A stretch of DNA of 62,892 bases from Methylophaga sp. OBS4. GTDB taxonomy: Bacteria; Pseudomonadota; Gammaproteobacteria; Nitrosococcales; Methylophagaceae. The translations under genes were made by a program, and so were the position numbers. A model generated the notes under the pieces. That model ran no database searches, was not told the origin of the DNA, and worked only from the letters and a program-made list of their open reading frames with translations. The DNA is taken from assembly GCF_026319305.1 (NCBI RefSeq), contig NZ_JAPDMV010000018.1, positions 1-62,892 of the forward strand, read 5' to 3'. Positions 35,875-44,233 of the stretch are shown piece after piece (position 1 is the first letter of the stretch; each line of letters opens with the position of its first letter).

Positions 35875-36633
35875 ATGAACGACGAACAGCTACTTCGCTA
35901 CAGCCGGCATATTCTATTGTCGCAAATGGATATCCGCGGCCAGCAGCAATTAATCGACAGTCATGTGATGATTGTCGGCCTGGGCGGTTTAGGTGCGCCG
36001 GTGTCGATGTATCTGGCAGCTGCCGGCGTGGGCAGACTCACGTTGCTTGATGATGACCAGGTTGAACTATCCAATTTACAGCGTCAGATTGTGCACAGTG
36101 AAAACGACATTGGCCGCAGCAAAGTGGCTTCTGCGGCCGATACGCTGCGTAGTCTGAATCATGAAGTGAATCTGCAACTTATCGATAAACGTCTGGATAA
36201 AGCAGAACTGCTTGCTATCACTGACGATGTCGATGTGCTGGTGGACTGCAGTGATAATTTTGCCACCCGTTTTCTGCTCAATGAAGTCAGCCGTGAAAAA
36301 ACCTTGCCGCTGGTGTCCGGTGCCGCTATTCGTATGGAAGGACAGGTCACAGTTTATGATCCCCGCCAGGCTGACAGTCCTTGTTACCGTTGTTTGTACG
36401 AGAACAAGGGTGAACTGGAACAAACCTGCTCGGAGAGTGGCATTCTGGCACCGATGCTGGCTATGATTGGTGGCGTTCAGGCCGTGGAAACGGTTAAATT
36501 ACTGACCGGGATCGGTGAAACGTTAGCCGGGCGGCTATTATTGCTCGATGCTTTGTCGATGACCTGGCGCGAAATCAAGTTAAAGCAGGACCCGAACTGT
36601 CCTGTCTGTTCCAAATTTCAGGTAAAACAATGA
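35875..36633 (+). CDS. moeB: Molybdopterin-synthase adenylyltransferase / E1-like protein
   Basis: A 252-residue ThiF/MoeB/HesA protein that adenylates the C-terminus of a ubiquitin-like carrier (MoaD or ThiS). IVGLGGLGAPVSMYLAAAGVG is the nucleotide-binding loop and DDDQVELSNLQRQ the following motif. Two CxxC pairs (CYRC and CPVC) make the zinc site. No small carrier gene is next to it. The ATG at 35875 is chosen over a TTG at 35866. It overlaps the JAMM gene by ATGA. Confidence 0.85.
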   Translation: MNDEQLLRYSRHILLSQMDIRGQQQLIDSHVMIVGLGGLGAPVSMYLAAAGVGRLTLLDDDQVELSNLQRQIVHSENDIGRSKVASAADTLRSLNHEVNLQLIDKRLDKAELLAITDDVDVLVDCSDNFATRFLLNEVSREKTLPLVSGAAIRMEGQVTVYDPRQADSPCYRCLYENKGELEQTCSESGILAPMLAMIGGVQAVETVKLLTGIGETLAGRLLLLDALSMTWREIKLKQDPNCPVCSKFQVKQ

Positions 36634-37037
36634 CAACGAAAACAGTACAAATTCCACGCACGCTGGTGAACCAGCTATTGCATCAGGCTCAACTGTCTCC
36701 GGCCCAGGAAGTCTGCGGACTGGTCGGTCGAGATCAGGACGATTGTGTCTGTTATCCGATAGAAAATGTGGCAACAGATGCCAGCGTGCTGTTTGCGCTT
36801 AATGCCAGTGAACAACTGGCTGCCTTCAAAAAAATGAAGGAGAAGGGCCAGGAATTATTTGCGATATACCATTCCCACCCCAGCAGTCCGCCGATTCCTT
36901 CTGAGATTGATATTGAAGAGGCTAATTATTCCGAGGCACTTTATTTGATTATTTCGCTTAATACCAAAGGGGTGCTGGAAATGCGCGGTTTCTATCTGCG
37001 TGATGGAACAAACGAAGAAGTAGAGCTGATTATATGA
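36630..37037 (+). CDS. M67 family JAMM/MPN metallopeptidase
   Basis: A 135-residue single-domain zinc peptidase. The JAMM signature is complete: E27, then HSHP at 81-84, S91 and D94 (HxHx7Sx2D). In other bacteria such enzymes trim the C-terminus of sulfur-carrier proteins or release their products. Its tight coupling to the E1-like gene upstream and to pmbA (both ATGA overlaps) supports a role with a ubiquitin-like carrier, which is inference. Confidence 0.88.
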   Translation: MTTKTVQIPRTLVNQLLHQAQLSPAQEVCGLVGRDQDDCVCYPIENVATDASVLFALNASEQLAAFKKMKEKGQELFAIYHSHPSSPPIPSEIDIEEANYSEALYLIISLNTKGVLEMRGFYLRDGTNEEVELII

Positions 37038-38368
37038 GTCAGGAAATTGTTAACACAGGGCTGGAACAGGCTGCAGAAATTGCACTGGAGCAGGCTAAAA
37101 AACGGGGCGCCAGTGCCGCCGAGGTCGGGGTGAATCACAGCGAGGGTTTGTCAGTTACCGTGCGCCAGCGGGAAGTAGAAACACTGGAGCACAATAATGA
37201 CACCGGCCTTGGGGTCACGGTGTATTTCGGCCAGAGCAAAGCCTCTGCCAGCACCTCCGATCTCAGTCCTGAAGCGATTTCCGAAGCGGTTGCTGCGGCA
37301 TGTAATATCGCCAAACATACCCAGCCTGATGAGGCTGCCGGTCTTGCCGACGCCGATTTGATGGCTGATTTTTTGCCTGATTTATCGCTTTACCATCCCT
37401 GGGCATTGACGGTCGAGCAGGCAATTGATCTGGCCACAATTTGTGAACAGGCCGGTCTGGATTATGATGCAGGCATCAGCAACTCTGAAGGGGCGACCTT
37501 GTCCAGTCACAGCGGGGATCGTGTTTATGCCAACAGCCACGGTTTTATCGGTGCCACCCAAAGCAGTCGCCACAGCCTTTCCTGCAGTCTGATTGCCCGT
37601 GATGACAGAGGCATGCAGCGTGAATACTGGTATGACATTGCCCGTGATAAAAATGATCTGAACACCGCGGAATCCATCGGCCTGAAAGCCGCGCAAAGAA
37701 CCATGGCGCGGCTGGGCGCCGGTGAAGTAAAAACCGGTTCCTATCCTGTGTTATTTGCAGCGGAAGTCGCGCCTTCATTATTCGGCCAGTTGATAGGCGC
37801 GATTCGTGGCAGTGCGCTGTACCGTAAAGCCACGTTTTTGCTTGACAAGAAAGGTGAGCAAATCTTCCCGGCCTTTGTGCATATTCACGAACAGCCTCAC
37901 CTTCACAAGGCCCTGGGCAGCGCTGCCTTTGATGCTGAAGGGGTTGCTACGCAAAACCGCGACATTATTCGCGACGGCGTATTACAGGGTTATGTGTTGG
38001 ACAGCTATTCCGCCCGCCGCTTGGGGATGAAAACAACGGCCAATGCCGGCGGCGTGCATAACTTGACTGTGGACAGCAGTGCTGACCAGGACTTTGCGGC
38101 TTTGGTCAAACAGCTGGACAAAGGCATTATTGTTACCGAAACCATGGGTATGGGTGTCAATATTGTCAATGGTGATTATTCGCAGGGTGCCGCCGGCTTC
38201 TGGGTGGAAAACGGCGAGATACAGTTTCCGGTTGATGAGTTCACCATCGCCAGTAATCTGCAGGATATGTTTATGGGCATTCAGGCCATTGGCAATGATA
38301 TCGATCTGCGCGGCAACACCCGCTGCGGCTCCGTGCTGCTCGAAAATATGATGATAGCGTCAAGCTAA
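37034..38368 (+). CDS. pmbA: Metalloprotease PmbA (TldE)
   Basis: A 444-residue TldD/PmbA family protein; with TldD it degrades unfolded peptides and matures microcin and CcdA-type substrates. The PmbA subunit carries no zinc ligands, so a TldD partner is needed; tldD is not in this window. Features include VNHSEGLSVTVRQREVETLEHN and MGVNIVNGDYSQGAAGFWVENG near the C-terminus. It overlaps the JAMM gene (ATGA) and meets the PilZ gene end-to-end with a 4-bp overlap. Confidence 0.93.
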   Translation: MSQEIVNTGLEQAAEIALEQAKKRGASAAEVGVNHSEGLSVTVRQREVETLEHNNDTGLGVTVYFGQSKASASTSDLSPEAISEAVAAACNIAKHTQPDEAAGLADADLMADFLPDLSLYHPWALTVEQAIDLATICEQAGLDYDAGISNSEGATLSSHSGDRVYANSHGFIGATQSSRHSLSCSLIARDDRGMQREYWYDIARDKNDLNTAESIGLKAAQRTMARLGAGEVKTGSYPVLFAAEVAPSLFGQLIGAIRGSALYRKATFLLDKKGEQIFPAFVHIHEQPHLHKALGSAAFDAEGVATQNRDIIRDGVLQGYVLDSYSARRLGMKTTANAGGVHNLTVDSSADQDFAALVKQLDKGIIVTETMGMGVNIVNGDYSQGAAGFWVENGEIQFPVDEFTIASNLQDMFMGIQAIGNDIDLRGNTRCGSVLLENMMIASS

Positions 38369-40560
38369 GTCTGATACAGCAATTTGAAGATATCACTGAC
38401 ATCAGTGAGTTCGGCCATACCGAACAGATTGGTGAGTTGCTGGCGGATTTGTTTGACCCGGTGCGCTCGTTGCTGACGCATCTGCATCAGTTGTGCTGAC
38501 AGGTTTTTTTCTGCTTCGCTGTCTTTAGCCGAAAAAGGCATTAATACGCAGAGATAAATCCGGAAATCAGCAGCAGCTAAGGCGCGTTGCATAAACACCG
38601 CTTTTTCCCGACTATGATGGAAATCGGTTTCCAGTGCGGTTGTCCAGTTACCGTTTGTATTCTGATAGGCATATAAGCCGGTAGTATGATGGGCGCTGTC
38701 GTCTGCCGGCAGGTTTTTAATGATCTCACTCAGCCGGGTGAGTTCATGGCTGATGGCTTGCCAGAATGAATCGTCTAGTGTCCGAGCCTGATTGACGCGG
38801 GTGGCAGCAATGGTTTCCAGATGACGGTGGCCATTGTTATCAAGCCCGAAAAACAGGCCGGTAGAGTCGAGCGTCGGTGTCAGCAGTTCACTGAAAACTC
38901 TGCTTTCTGCCGCATCAATCACATCATCGTTATTGGGTTTCAGTGCGCTTTTATTTTGCGCGATGACCCAGTCAAAAAAGCTGTTAAGACTTGCCGGGCA
39001 ATTATTCTTGATGCGTTGCAAGCCCAGCCTGATCTCGCCGTTCCATACCAGTTTATTTTTGATCTGATAGGGAATGTCCTGCAATTTGACCTTTTTGGTC
39101 AGGGTTTGCCAACGATCAAAATCAATCAGCACACGTTTGTTAAGTTCAAGCTTCTCCGTGATGGGAATTTTCAGTGCCAGCCCGCCTGCCGATACGTCCA
39201 GTGTTTCCAGTTGGTAATGCTTGTCACCTATATGCAGGGTGATGGGCGTGCGGATGTAAAAACGCACGGCATCACGCTGGATTGGTTGATGCAGGGGTTT
39301 GGGTAAGGGCGGTTCTTTATCAAAAAAGGTTTTCAAGGTCTGAAAAGTGGATATTTGCCGGCTATTGATAGTGGGACCCGGGGCGATATTGGCCGTTAAC
39401 GCTGTTAAATCGATTATGCTGACCTTTTGCTGCAGCTGTGTCAGCCGGTGTTGCAGGTTTTTTGCCTGTTCACTGTCTACTGCCGCAATGGTTGTCACCT
39501 CATGGCTAAAGTCCCGTGGATTGAACTCAAGTGCGTGTGCTTTAAGTAACAGCAGTTGACTGCCCGGATGCTGCAGATGCCACAATATCAACTTATTAAT
39601 AGTACTGGTCTGTCCGAGAGGTGCCGCATGGCTTTGCTCCTTATCAATGACGGCCAGCACAGCTGTTTGCTGCTTCAGTAATGACAGCGGTAATTTTTCC
39701 AGCAGCGTGGTCTGCTTCGTTTGCTGCCAGGGCTCGAAAATGGCTGCGGCGGTAGGCATCATATGCAAGGCCAGCGGTGGCTGCATATCGCTGCTATCAG
39801 CTAACCATAACAAAGGCGCTGACAGTTTTCTCAGCCACAGGCGCAGGTATATCTGGCTGACCAGATTAATGAGTTCGTTATCAATATCAAGTTGCCGGCT
39901 GCCTGCATGCTGGGTTACCCATTGTTCAAGCCAGTCATTGGCCGCCTGGTCGCTGTTATCCGTTCGCGATAATACAATGGTGGTGTAGGTGGCATCGTGA
40001 TCGAGCTTGATAATGTCAAACGGCAGCTGTTGCAGAAAAGGCAACGAGGTCTGCTGATAGAAATCAACAAACTCAACCAGAACCCGATCGCCAAGATGCA
40101 GAGAATAGCTGCGTTTCAGCGCGACCCTGATAGCACGGCTGGCAATATCCACCGTATTGCCGTTGTACAGCACATCTTCAAGTCGCAATCTGACCGGAGT
40201 GCTGAATACGACCCGTTGGCCACTGCGTTGCAAAGCCTCATCGACTTGAATCAGCTGTGGTCCGCTATGAGTTGGGGGAGGAGGAGGATCAGACTGAGCC
40301 AGTTTCTTCAGTGCCTTCAAGACCGTTTCGTATACGCCGATCGTGTAGCGGCCATCAAAACGTGCCATTAACTGCCGGGCAAGCAGGTAGGCGCGATCAT
40401 CCAGATAATGCGTTCGTTCGCCGAATTGATAGGCCTGACACTCACCGGCCACTTTGCCGCGCAGGTCAATCACCCGATTACAAGGTTTATTAAGACGCTG
40501 TCGTTCCAGCTCCTGCAGAAAGGCCTGGTTCTGCTGCTTGCGATCGGGTTGCTCGGCCAT
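38365..40560 (-). CDS. Large PilZ-domain protein
   Basis: A 731-residue cytoplasmic protein without membrane segments. A C-proximal PilZ domain (about 430-535) has the c-di-GMP motif RDAVR followed by LDVSAGGLAL, fully conserved. An earlier copy (about 110-170) keeps RSGQR but has VDIASRA in place of DxSxxG, so it is likely degenerate. The regions between are not recognised. It may link c-di-GMP to pili or adhesion, given pilB and the adhesin in the window, but this is inference. Confidence 0.75.
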   Translation of the reverse strand: MAEQPDRKQQNQAFLQELERQRLNKPCNRVIDLRGKVAGECQAYQFGERTHYLDDRAYLLARQLMARFDGRYTIGVYETVLKALKKLAQSDPPPPPTHSGPQLIQVDEALQRSGQRVVFSTPVRLRLEDVLYNGNTVDIASRAIRVALKRSYSLHLGDRVLVEFVDFYQQTSLPFLQQLPFDIIKLDHDATYTTIVLSRTDNSDQAANDWLEQWVTQHAGSRQLDIDNELINLVSQIYLRLWLRKLSAPLLWLADSSDMQPPLALHMMPTAAAIFEPWQQTKQTTLLEKLPLSLLKQQTAVLAVIDKEQSHAAPLGQTSTINKLILWHLQHPGSQLLLLKAHALEFNPRDFSHEVTTIAAVDSEQAKNLQHRLTQLQQKVSIIDLTALTANIAPGPTINSRQISTFQTLKTFFDKEPPLPKPLHQPIQRDAVRFYIRTPITLHIGDKHYQLETLDVSAGGLALKIPITEKLELNKRVLIDFDRWQTLTKKVKLQDIPYQIKNKLVWNGEIRLGLQRIKNNCPASLNSFFDWVIAQNKSALKPNNDDVIDAAESRVFSELLTPTLDSTGLFFGLDNNGHRHLETIAATRVNQARTLDDSFWQAISHELTRLSEIIKNLPADDSAHHTTGLYAYQNTNGNWTTALETDFHHSREKAVFMQRALAAADFRIYLCVLMPFSAKDSEAEKNLSAQLMQMRQQRAHRVKQIRQQLTNLFGMAELTDVSDIFKLLYQT

Positions 40561-40576
40561 GATCAGATGATACCGG

Positions 40577-40843
40577 CTACCGCTGGATCTCTGCCGGTGT
40601 TTTAGCCTGAATGCTCAAGGCATGTATCTGTGTCTGCATCAATGTATCAAGCTGGTCGTAAACCAGTCGATGACGTTTGATAAGTGGCAGGCCTTCGAAA
40701 GCCTGACTGACTATCAGCAAATTATAGTGGCCGCCGCCGGTATTGCCTGCATGGCCTGCGTGTTTGTCGCTGTCGTCTTCAATTTCAACCCGCTCGGGAT
40801 CAAGCTTTTGCAACGCCTGTTTGATTTGTTCAACTGTAGTCAT
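40577..40843 (-). CDS. BolA family protein
   Basis: An 88-residue BolA/IbaG-type protein that partners with monothiol glutaredoxins in [2Fe-2S] handling. The class II KH-like fold shows DSDKHAGH (near residue 25), [30 protein letters not shown] and the conserved HALSI. The yciB-yciI-bolA run is typical of gammaproteobacteria as I recall. It overlaps yciI by ATGA. Confidence 0.9.
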   Translation of the reverse strand: MTTVEQIKQALQKLDPERVEIEDDSDKHAGHAGNTGGGHYNLLIVSQAFEGLPLIKRHRLVYDQLDTLMQTQIHALSIQAKTPAEIQR

Positions 40844-41139
40844 GGCAGCACTTTTTTGAATGGTTTAACAGTGACTTGAGCATATACATCCGCAGCAAGA
40901 TAAGGATCGGCATCTGCCCATTGCTGGGCGGCTTGCAGATCAGAAAATTCGGCGACCACCAGACTGCCGCTGAAGCCAATTTCACCGGGATCCTCGCTGT
41001 CTACAGCCGGGTGGGGACCGGCCAGAATCAAGCGCCCTTCATCCTGCAGCGCCTGCAAACGGGCCAGATGGGAAGGACGGGCCTGCAAGCGTCTCGGCAG
41101 ACTACCGGGTTTATCTTCACTGATGATGGCGTAGAGCAT
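40840..41139 (-). CDS. yciI: YciI family protein
   Basis: A 99-residue protein of the YciI/DGPF fold, related to chlorophenol-degrading enzymes but of unknown substrate. [22 protein letters not shown] holds the conserved His, and [15 protein letters not shown] the second motif (DPY). It follows yciB by 12 bp and overlaps bolA by 4 bp. Confidence 0.9.
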   Translation of the reverse strand: MLYAIISEDKPGSLPRRLQARPSHLARLQALQDEGRLILAGPHPAVDSEDPGEIGFSGSLVVAEFSDLQAAQQWADADPYLAADVYAQVTVKPFKKVLP

Positions 41140-41151
41140 AATAAAACCTTG

Positions 41152-41733
41152 TTATTGCTTGGGTACTTCGACGGCGTGTCTGGCCAGATAGATCGACTGG
41201 GCGATGACAAAGGCGATGGTTAAACCCAGCATACCGAATAATTTGAAATTCACCCAGGTGGCTTCCTCGAAATTGAAAGCAACATAAAGGTTGGCAAGGC
41301 CGGAACCGATAAAAAACAGGATCCAGGCCATATTCAGCCTTGTCCAGACTTTGGCGGGTAACTGGATGTGTTCGGCCATCATTCTTTCAAGCAAGGATTT
41401 GTCGGTAAACAAATAGGCGCCGACAAATACCAAGGCAAATAGCCAGTTGACGGCTGTGGGTTTCCACTTAATAAAGTCTGGATTTTGCAGCCACAGGGTG
41501 GCACCACCGAGCAATACCACCAGAACCAGCGTGATGAGATGGGCGCGTTCCACTTTGCGATGGCGCAGCCAGGAATAGCTTACCTGTAACAGGCTGGCCA
41601 CGATCATCACAGCTGTCGCTGCGTAAATGCCTTCTACCTGGTAGGTTTGGCCGTTGAAGACATAATCGCCACCGCCGAATTTATAGGCGACAAAGAACAA
41701 TACAATGGGTAAAAAATCAAAAAACAGTTTCAT
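41152..41733 (-). CDS. yciB: Inner-membrane septation protein A (YciB)
   Basis: A 193-residue inner-membrane protein with about five helices. LFFDFLPIVLFFVAYKFGG, the HRKVERAHLITLVLVVLLGG stretch and FIKWKPTAVNWLFALVF are family hallmarks. YciB interacts with division and elongation proteins in E. coli. A palindromic element begins 40 bp upstream of its start, so the promoter may be altered. Confidence 0.93.
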   Translation of the reverse strand: MKLFFDFLPIVLFFVAYKFGGGDYVFNGQTYQVEGIYAATAVMIVASLLQVSYSWLRHRKVERAHLITLVLVVLLGGATLWLQNPDFIKWKPTAVNWLFALVFVGAYLFTDKSLLERMMAEHIQLPAKVWTRLNMAWILFFIGSGLANLYVAFNFEEATWVNFKLFGMLGLTIAFVIAQSIYLARHAVEVPKQ

Positions 41734-41772
41734 TACATTCGCTACATTAATACAGACATCAGCATTCTAACG

Positions 41773-41958
41773 TATACCGAAACAACCTGGAAATGCACGA
41801 TATCAGCGAGACAAGAAGCTGCCCTGCGGGAGCCCATGTAAACAGTCAGCACGGCGTTGCAGCCTTTGCCAAGGGAATAGCCATTCGCTGCAGACTGCGC
41901 CTTGTTCTGACTGTTTACATGGGCTCTGATACGCGCAGGTCCAGGTTGTTTCGGTATA
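41773..41958. repeat. MITE-like palindromic element, copy B (186 bp)
   Basis: The ends share the TATACCGAAACAACC inverted repeat of copy A (41773-41797; right end at 41958, with a four-base difference inside the repeat). In reverse orientation it aligns with copy A, including the GCCCATGTAAACAGTCAG and CTGACTGTTTACATGGGC dyad, but it lacks about 80 bases that form an extra hairpin in copy A. It lies between the divergent yciB and rnm genes, with its right end 11 bp before the rnm ATG. Confidence 0.85.
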
Positions 41959-41969
41959 GAATGTGAACT

Positions 41970-42800
41970 ATGGCCCAATATGACTTACACACACATTCCA
42001 CCGCATCCGATGGCTCATTAACGCCGCAAGCACTGGTAGAACGCGCTCATAATCAAGGTGTCACTCATCTGGCACTGACTGATCACGATGGTACCGAAGG
42101 AATCAAGGCGGCGCGGGCAGCTGCGGAGCATGCAAATATAGAACTTATTGCCGGTGTGGAAGTTTCTGTCAGCTGGCACGGTACGACCGTTCACATTGTC
42201 GGATTGAACATTGATATTGGCCATGCGGGTTTGCAGCAGGGCCTTGCCGGTTTGCGTCGCTATCGTAAGCTTCGGGCTGAAATCATAGCCCGGCGCTTGG
42301 AAAAAGCCGGTATTGCCGGGGCGCTGGAAGGGGCAAAGCTTTATGCTTCTGAAACCATGCTGGGACGGGTGCACTTTGCCCGTTTTCTGGTAGACCAGGG
42401 TCACGCACGGGATATAAAAGACGTATTCAAACGATTTCTGGTGAAAAATAAACCTGGCTATGTGCCCGGAGAATGGGCATCGCTGACCGATGCAGTGGGC
42501 TGGATCAATGCCGCTGGCGGACAGGCTGTGATTGCGCATCCGGCACGTTACAAAATGACCGCGACAAAACGCCGCCGCCTGCTGACGGAGTTCAAAGCAC
42601 TTGGCGGTGCCGGCATCGAAGTCTCTTCCGGTAATCAGCATCCTGAAGAAGTCAGGAATATGGCCAGGTTGGCTAACGATTTTGAGTTACTGGCTTCATG
42701 TGGCTCGGACTTCCACAGTCCCGACAATGCCTGGACCGAACTGGGTAAAAGCACAGCGATGCCGCCGTTTGTGACACCTATATGGAGTCAATGGCAATGA
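41970..42800 (+). CDS. rnm: RNase AM / 3',5'-nucleoside bisphosphate phosphatase (PHP domain)
   Basis: A 276-residue PHP-domain protein (YciV/TrpH family). DLHTHSTASDG, LALTDHDG and IAGVEVS are metal-site motifs. VIAHPARYK and GSDFHSPD complete the trinuclear site. In E. coli it trims the 5' ends of rRNAs. It is followed by yciO, as in enterics. The palindromic element lies directly upstream. Confidence 0.88.
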   Translation: MAQYDLHTHSTASDGSLTPQALVERAHNQGVTHLALTDHDGTEGIKAARAAAEHANIELIAGVEVSVSWHGTTVHIVGLNIDIGHAGLQQGLAGLRRYRKLRAEIIARRLEKAGIAGALEGAKLYASETMLGRVHFARFLVDQGHARDIKDVFKRFLVKNKPGYVPGEWASLTDAVGWINAAGGQAVIAHPARYKMTATKRRRLLTEFKALGGAGIEVSSGNQHPEEVRNMARLANDFELLASCGSDFHSPDNAWTELGKSTAMPPFVTPIWSQWQ

Positions 42801-42855
42801 GCTGCACGGCTTTGTGTATGATGTGCCTTTTTACGGCAGAAAGTGCAGGTAAGTC

Positions 42856-43479
42856 ATGAGCCAATTTTTCCAGATCCATCCCCAGAACCCGCAACTGCGG
42901 CTGATAAAACAGGCCTGCGATATTATTCGAGGTGGTGGCTTGGTGGTGTATCCCACTGATTCAGGCTATGCACTTGGCTGTCACCTGGGGGATAAAACCG
43001 CGATGAACCGTATTCGCCGACTGCGCCAACTGGATGAGGAGCACAACTTTACCCTGGTCTGTCGTGATCTGTCCGAGCTGTCTTTATATGCAAAAGTGAA
43101 TAATGCCGTGTTTCGCCAGTTAAAGGCCCATACCCCCGGTCCTTATACCTTTATCCTGCCCGCCACCAAGGAAGTGCCCAAACGGTTGCAACATCCGAAA
43201 AGAAAAAGTATCGGTCTGCGTATTCCTGAGCATTCCATCGCACTGGCTTTATTGGAAGAGTTGAACGAACCTTTAATGAGCTCAACCTTGATTTTGCCAG
43301 GCGATGAACTACCAATGACCGATGCCGAGGATATTGTTGAGCGTATCGGCAAGCAGGTAGATCTGGTCATCGATGGCGGTGCCTGTGGCGCTGAACCGAC
43401 CACAGTGATTGAATTTATCGACGATTTGCCTGAGGTGATCAGGGTCGGCCGCGGTGACCCGACTCTGTTTCAAGATTGA
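42856..43479 (+). CDS. yciO: YciO/Sua5 family protein
   Basis: A 207-residue YrdC/Sua5-fold protein related to threonylcarbamoyl-AMP synthase. VVYPTDSGYALGCHLGD is the nucleotide loop and KRKSIGLRIPEH the second signature. YciO is the divergent branch whose physiological role in tRNA t6A is uncertain. Order rnm-yciO matches other gammaproteobacteria. Confidence 0.88.
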   Translation: MSQFFQIHPQNPQLRLIKQACDIIRGGGLVVYPTDSGYALGCHLGDKTAMNRIRRLRQLDEEHNFTLVCRDLSELSLYAKVNNAVFRQLKAHTPGPYTFILPATKEVPKRLQHPKRKSIGLRIPEHSIALALLEELNEPLMSSTLILPGDELPMTDAEDIVERIGKQVDLVIDGGACGAEPTTVIEFIDDLPEVIRVGRGDPTLFQD

Positions 43480-43480
43480 T

Positions 43481-44152
43481 ATGTGGCTGCTGATTCTTGC
43501 GCTGCTTGGTATCGCGGCCTTTATTGTCTGGATTGGTGAACGCCATGCCGGTGCCGACTGGGGCAGTGCTTACATTAACTGGTTAGACGGCTGGACACGG
43601 CTGATTTGCCGTTTTTGGCATGGCTTGAAATATACGCAATTGAATCTGCCGGACAAGGGGGGCGCTATCGTGGTCGCGAATCATGTTTCCGGTTTGGATC
43701 CGTTCTTGCTGGCCAGTGCCAGTCGCAGACCGCTGCGGTTTCTGATCGCCAGAGAGCAATATGAACGGCGCGGACTGCGTTGGTTATTTAAAGCGGCGGG
43801 TTGCATTCCTGTTGACAGGGCCGGTAAGCCCGAACAGGCTTTAAGACAGGCATTGCGGGCATTGGCGCAAGGTGAAGTGATCGCCTTGTTTCCCCATGGC
43901 ACGATACATCTTGATACTGATCCGCCACGCCGGATTAAAGGTGGTGTTGTCCGTTTAGCTGCCTGGTCTCAGGCACCAGTGTATCCGGTGCGTATTGATG
44001 GCGTTGCAGCTGAAGGTAAAGTCATGCTCGCCCCTTTTAAACCCAGTCGGGTGACTTTGACGCTGACGCCGCCTATTCGGGTTACCGGAACTGAGCTGGT
44101 TAAAGCCTTGGAGGAGATTACCCTGGCAATAGAAACACCTGTTACCAAATGA
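43481..44152 (+). CDS. 1-acyl-glycerol-3-phosphate acyltransferase-like protein
   Basis: A 223-residue PlsC-type acyltransferase with an N-terminal membrane helix (about 1-18). NHVSGLDPF matches the NHxxxxD catalytic box near residue 69, and LFPHGTIHLD the glycerolipid box EGTxS with Pro-His-Gly in place of the usual Glu-Gly. That change makes a variant specificity possible. The ATG at 43481 is used; it is 1 bp after yciO. Confidence 0.8.
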   Translation: MWLLILALLGIAAFIVWIGERHAGADWGSAYINWLDGWTRLICRFWHGLKYTQLNLPDKGGAIVVANHVSGLDPFLLASASRRPLRFLIAREQYERRGLRWLFKAAGCIPVDRAGKPEQALRQALRALAQGEVIALFPHGTIHLDTDPPRRIKGGVVRLAAWSQAPVYPVRIDGVAAEGKVMLAPFKPSRVTLTLTPPIRVTGTELVKALEEITLAIETPVTK

Positions 44153-44170
44153 TGTTTTATTGCGGCCGCT

Positions 44171-44199
44171 CTTGATTTTCCGATTTATTTTCCCCACTT
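44171..44199 (+). promoter_or_regulatory. Sigma-32-type heat-shock promoter of clpB
   Basis: CTTGAT (44171-44176) and CCCCACTT (44192-44199), with a 15-base spacer, match the RpoH consensus CTTGAA - 13-17 - CCCCATNT well. The -10 is about 35 bp upstream of the clpB ATG. It fits heat-shock control of clpB as in E. coli. Confidence 0.8.
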
Positions 44200-44233
44200 T
44201 CCTGATGACACACTTTTTCAAGGGAAATAACCC

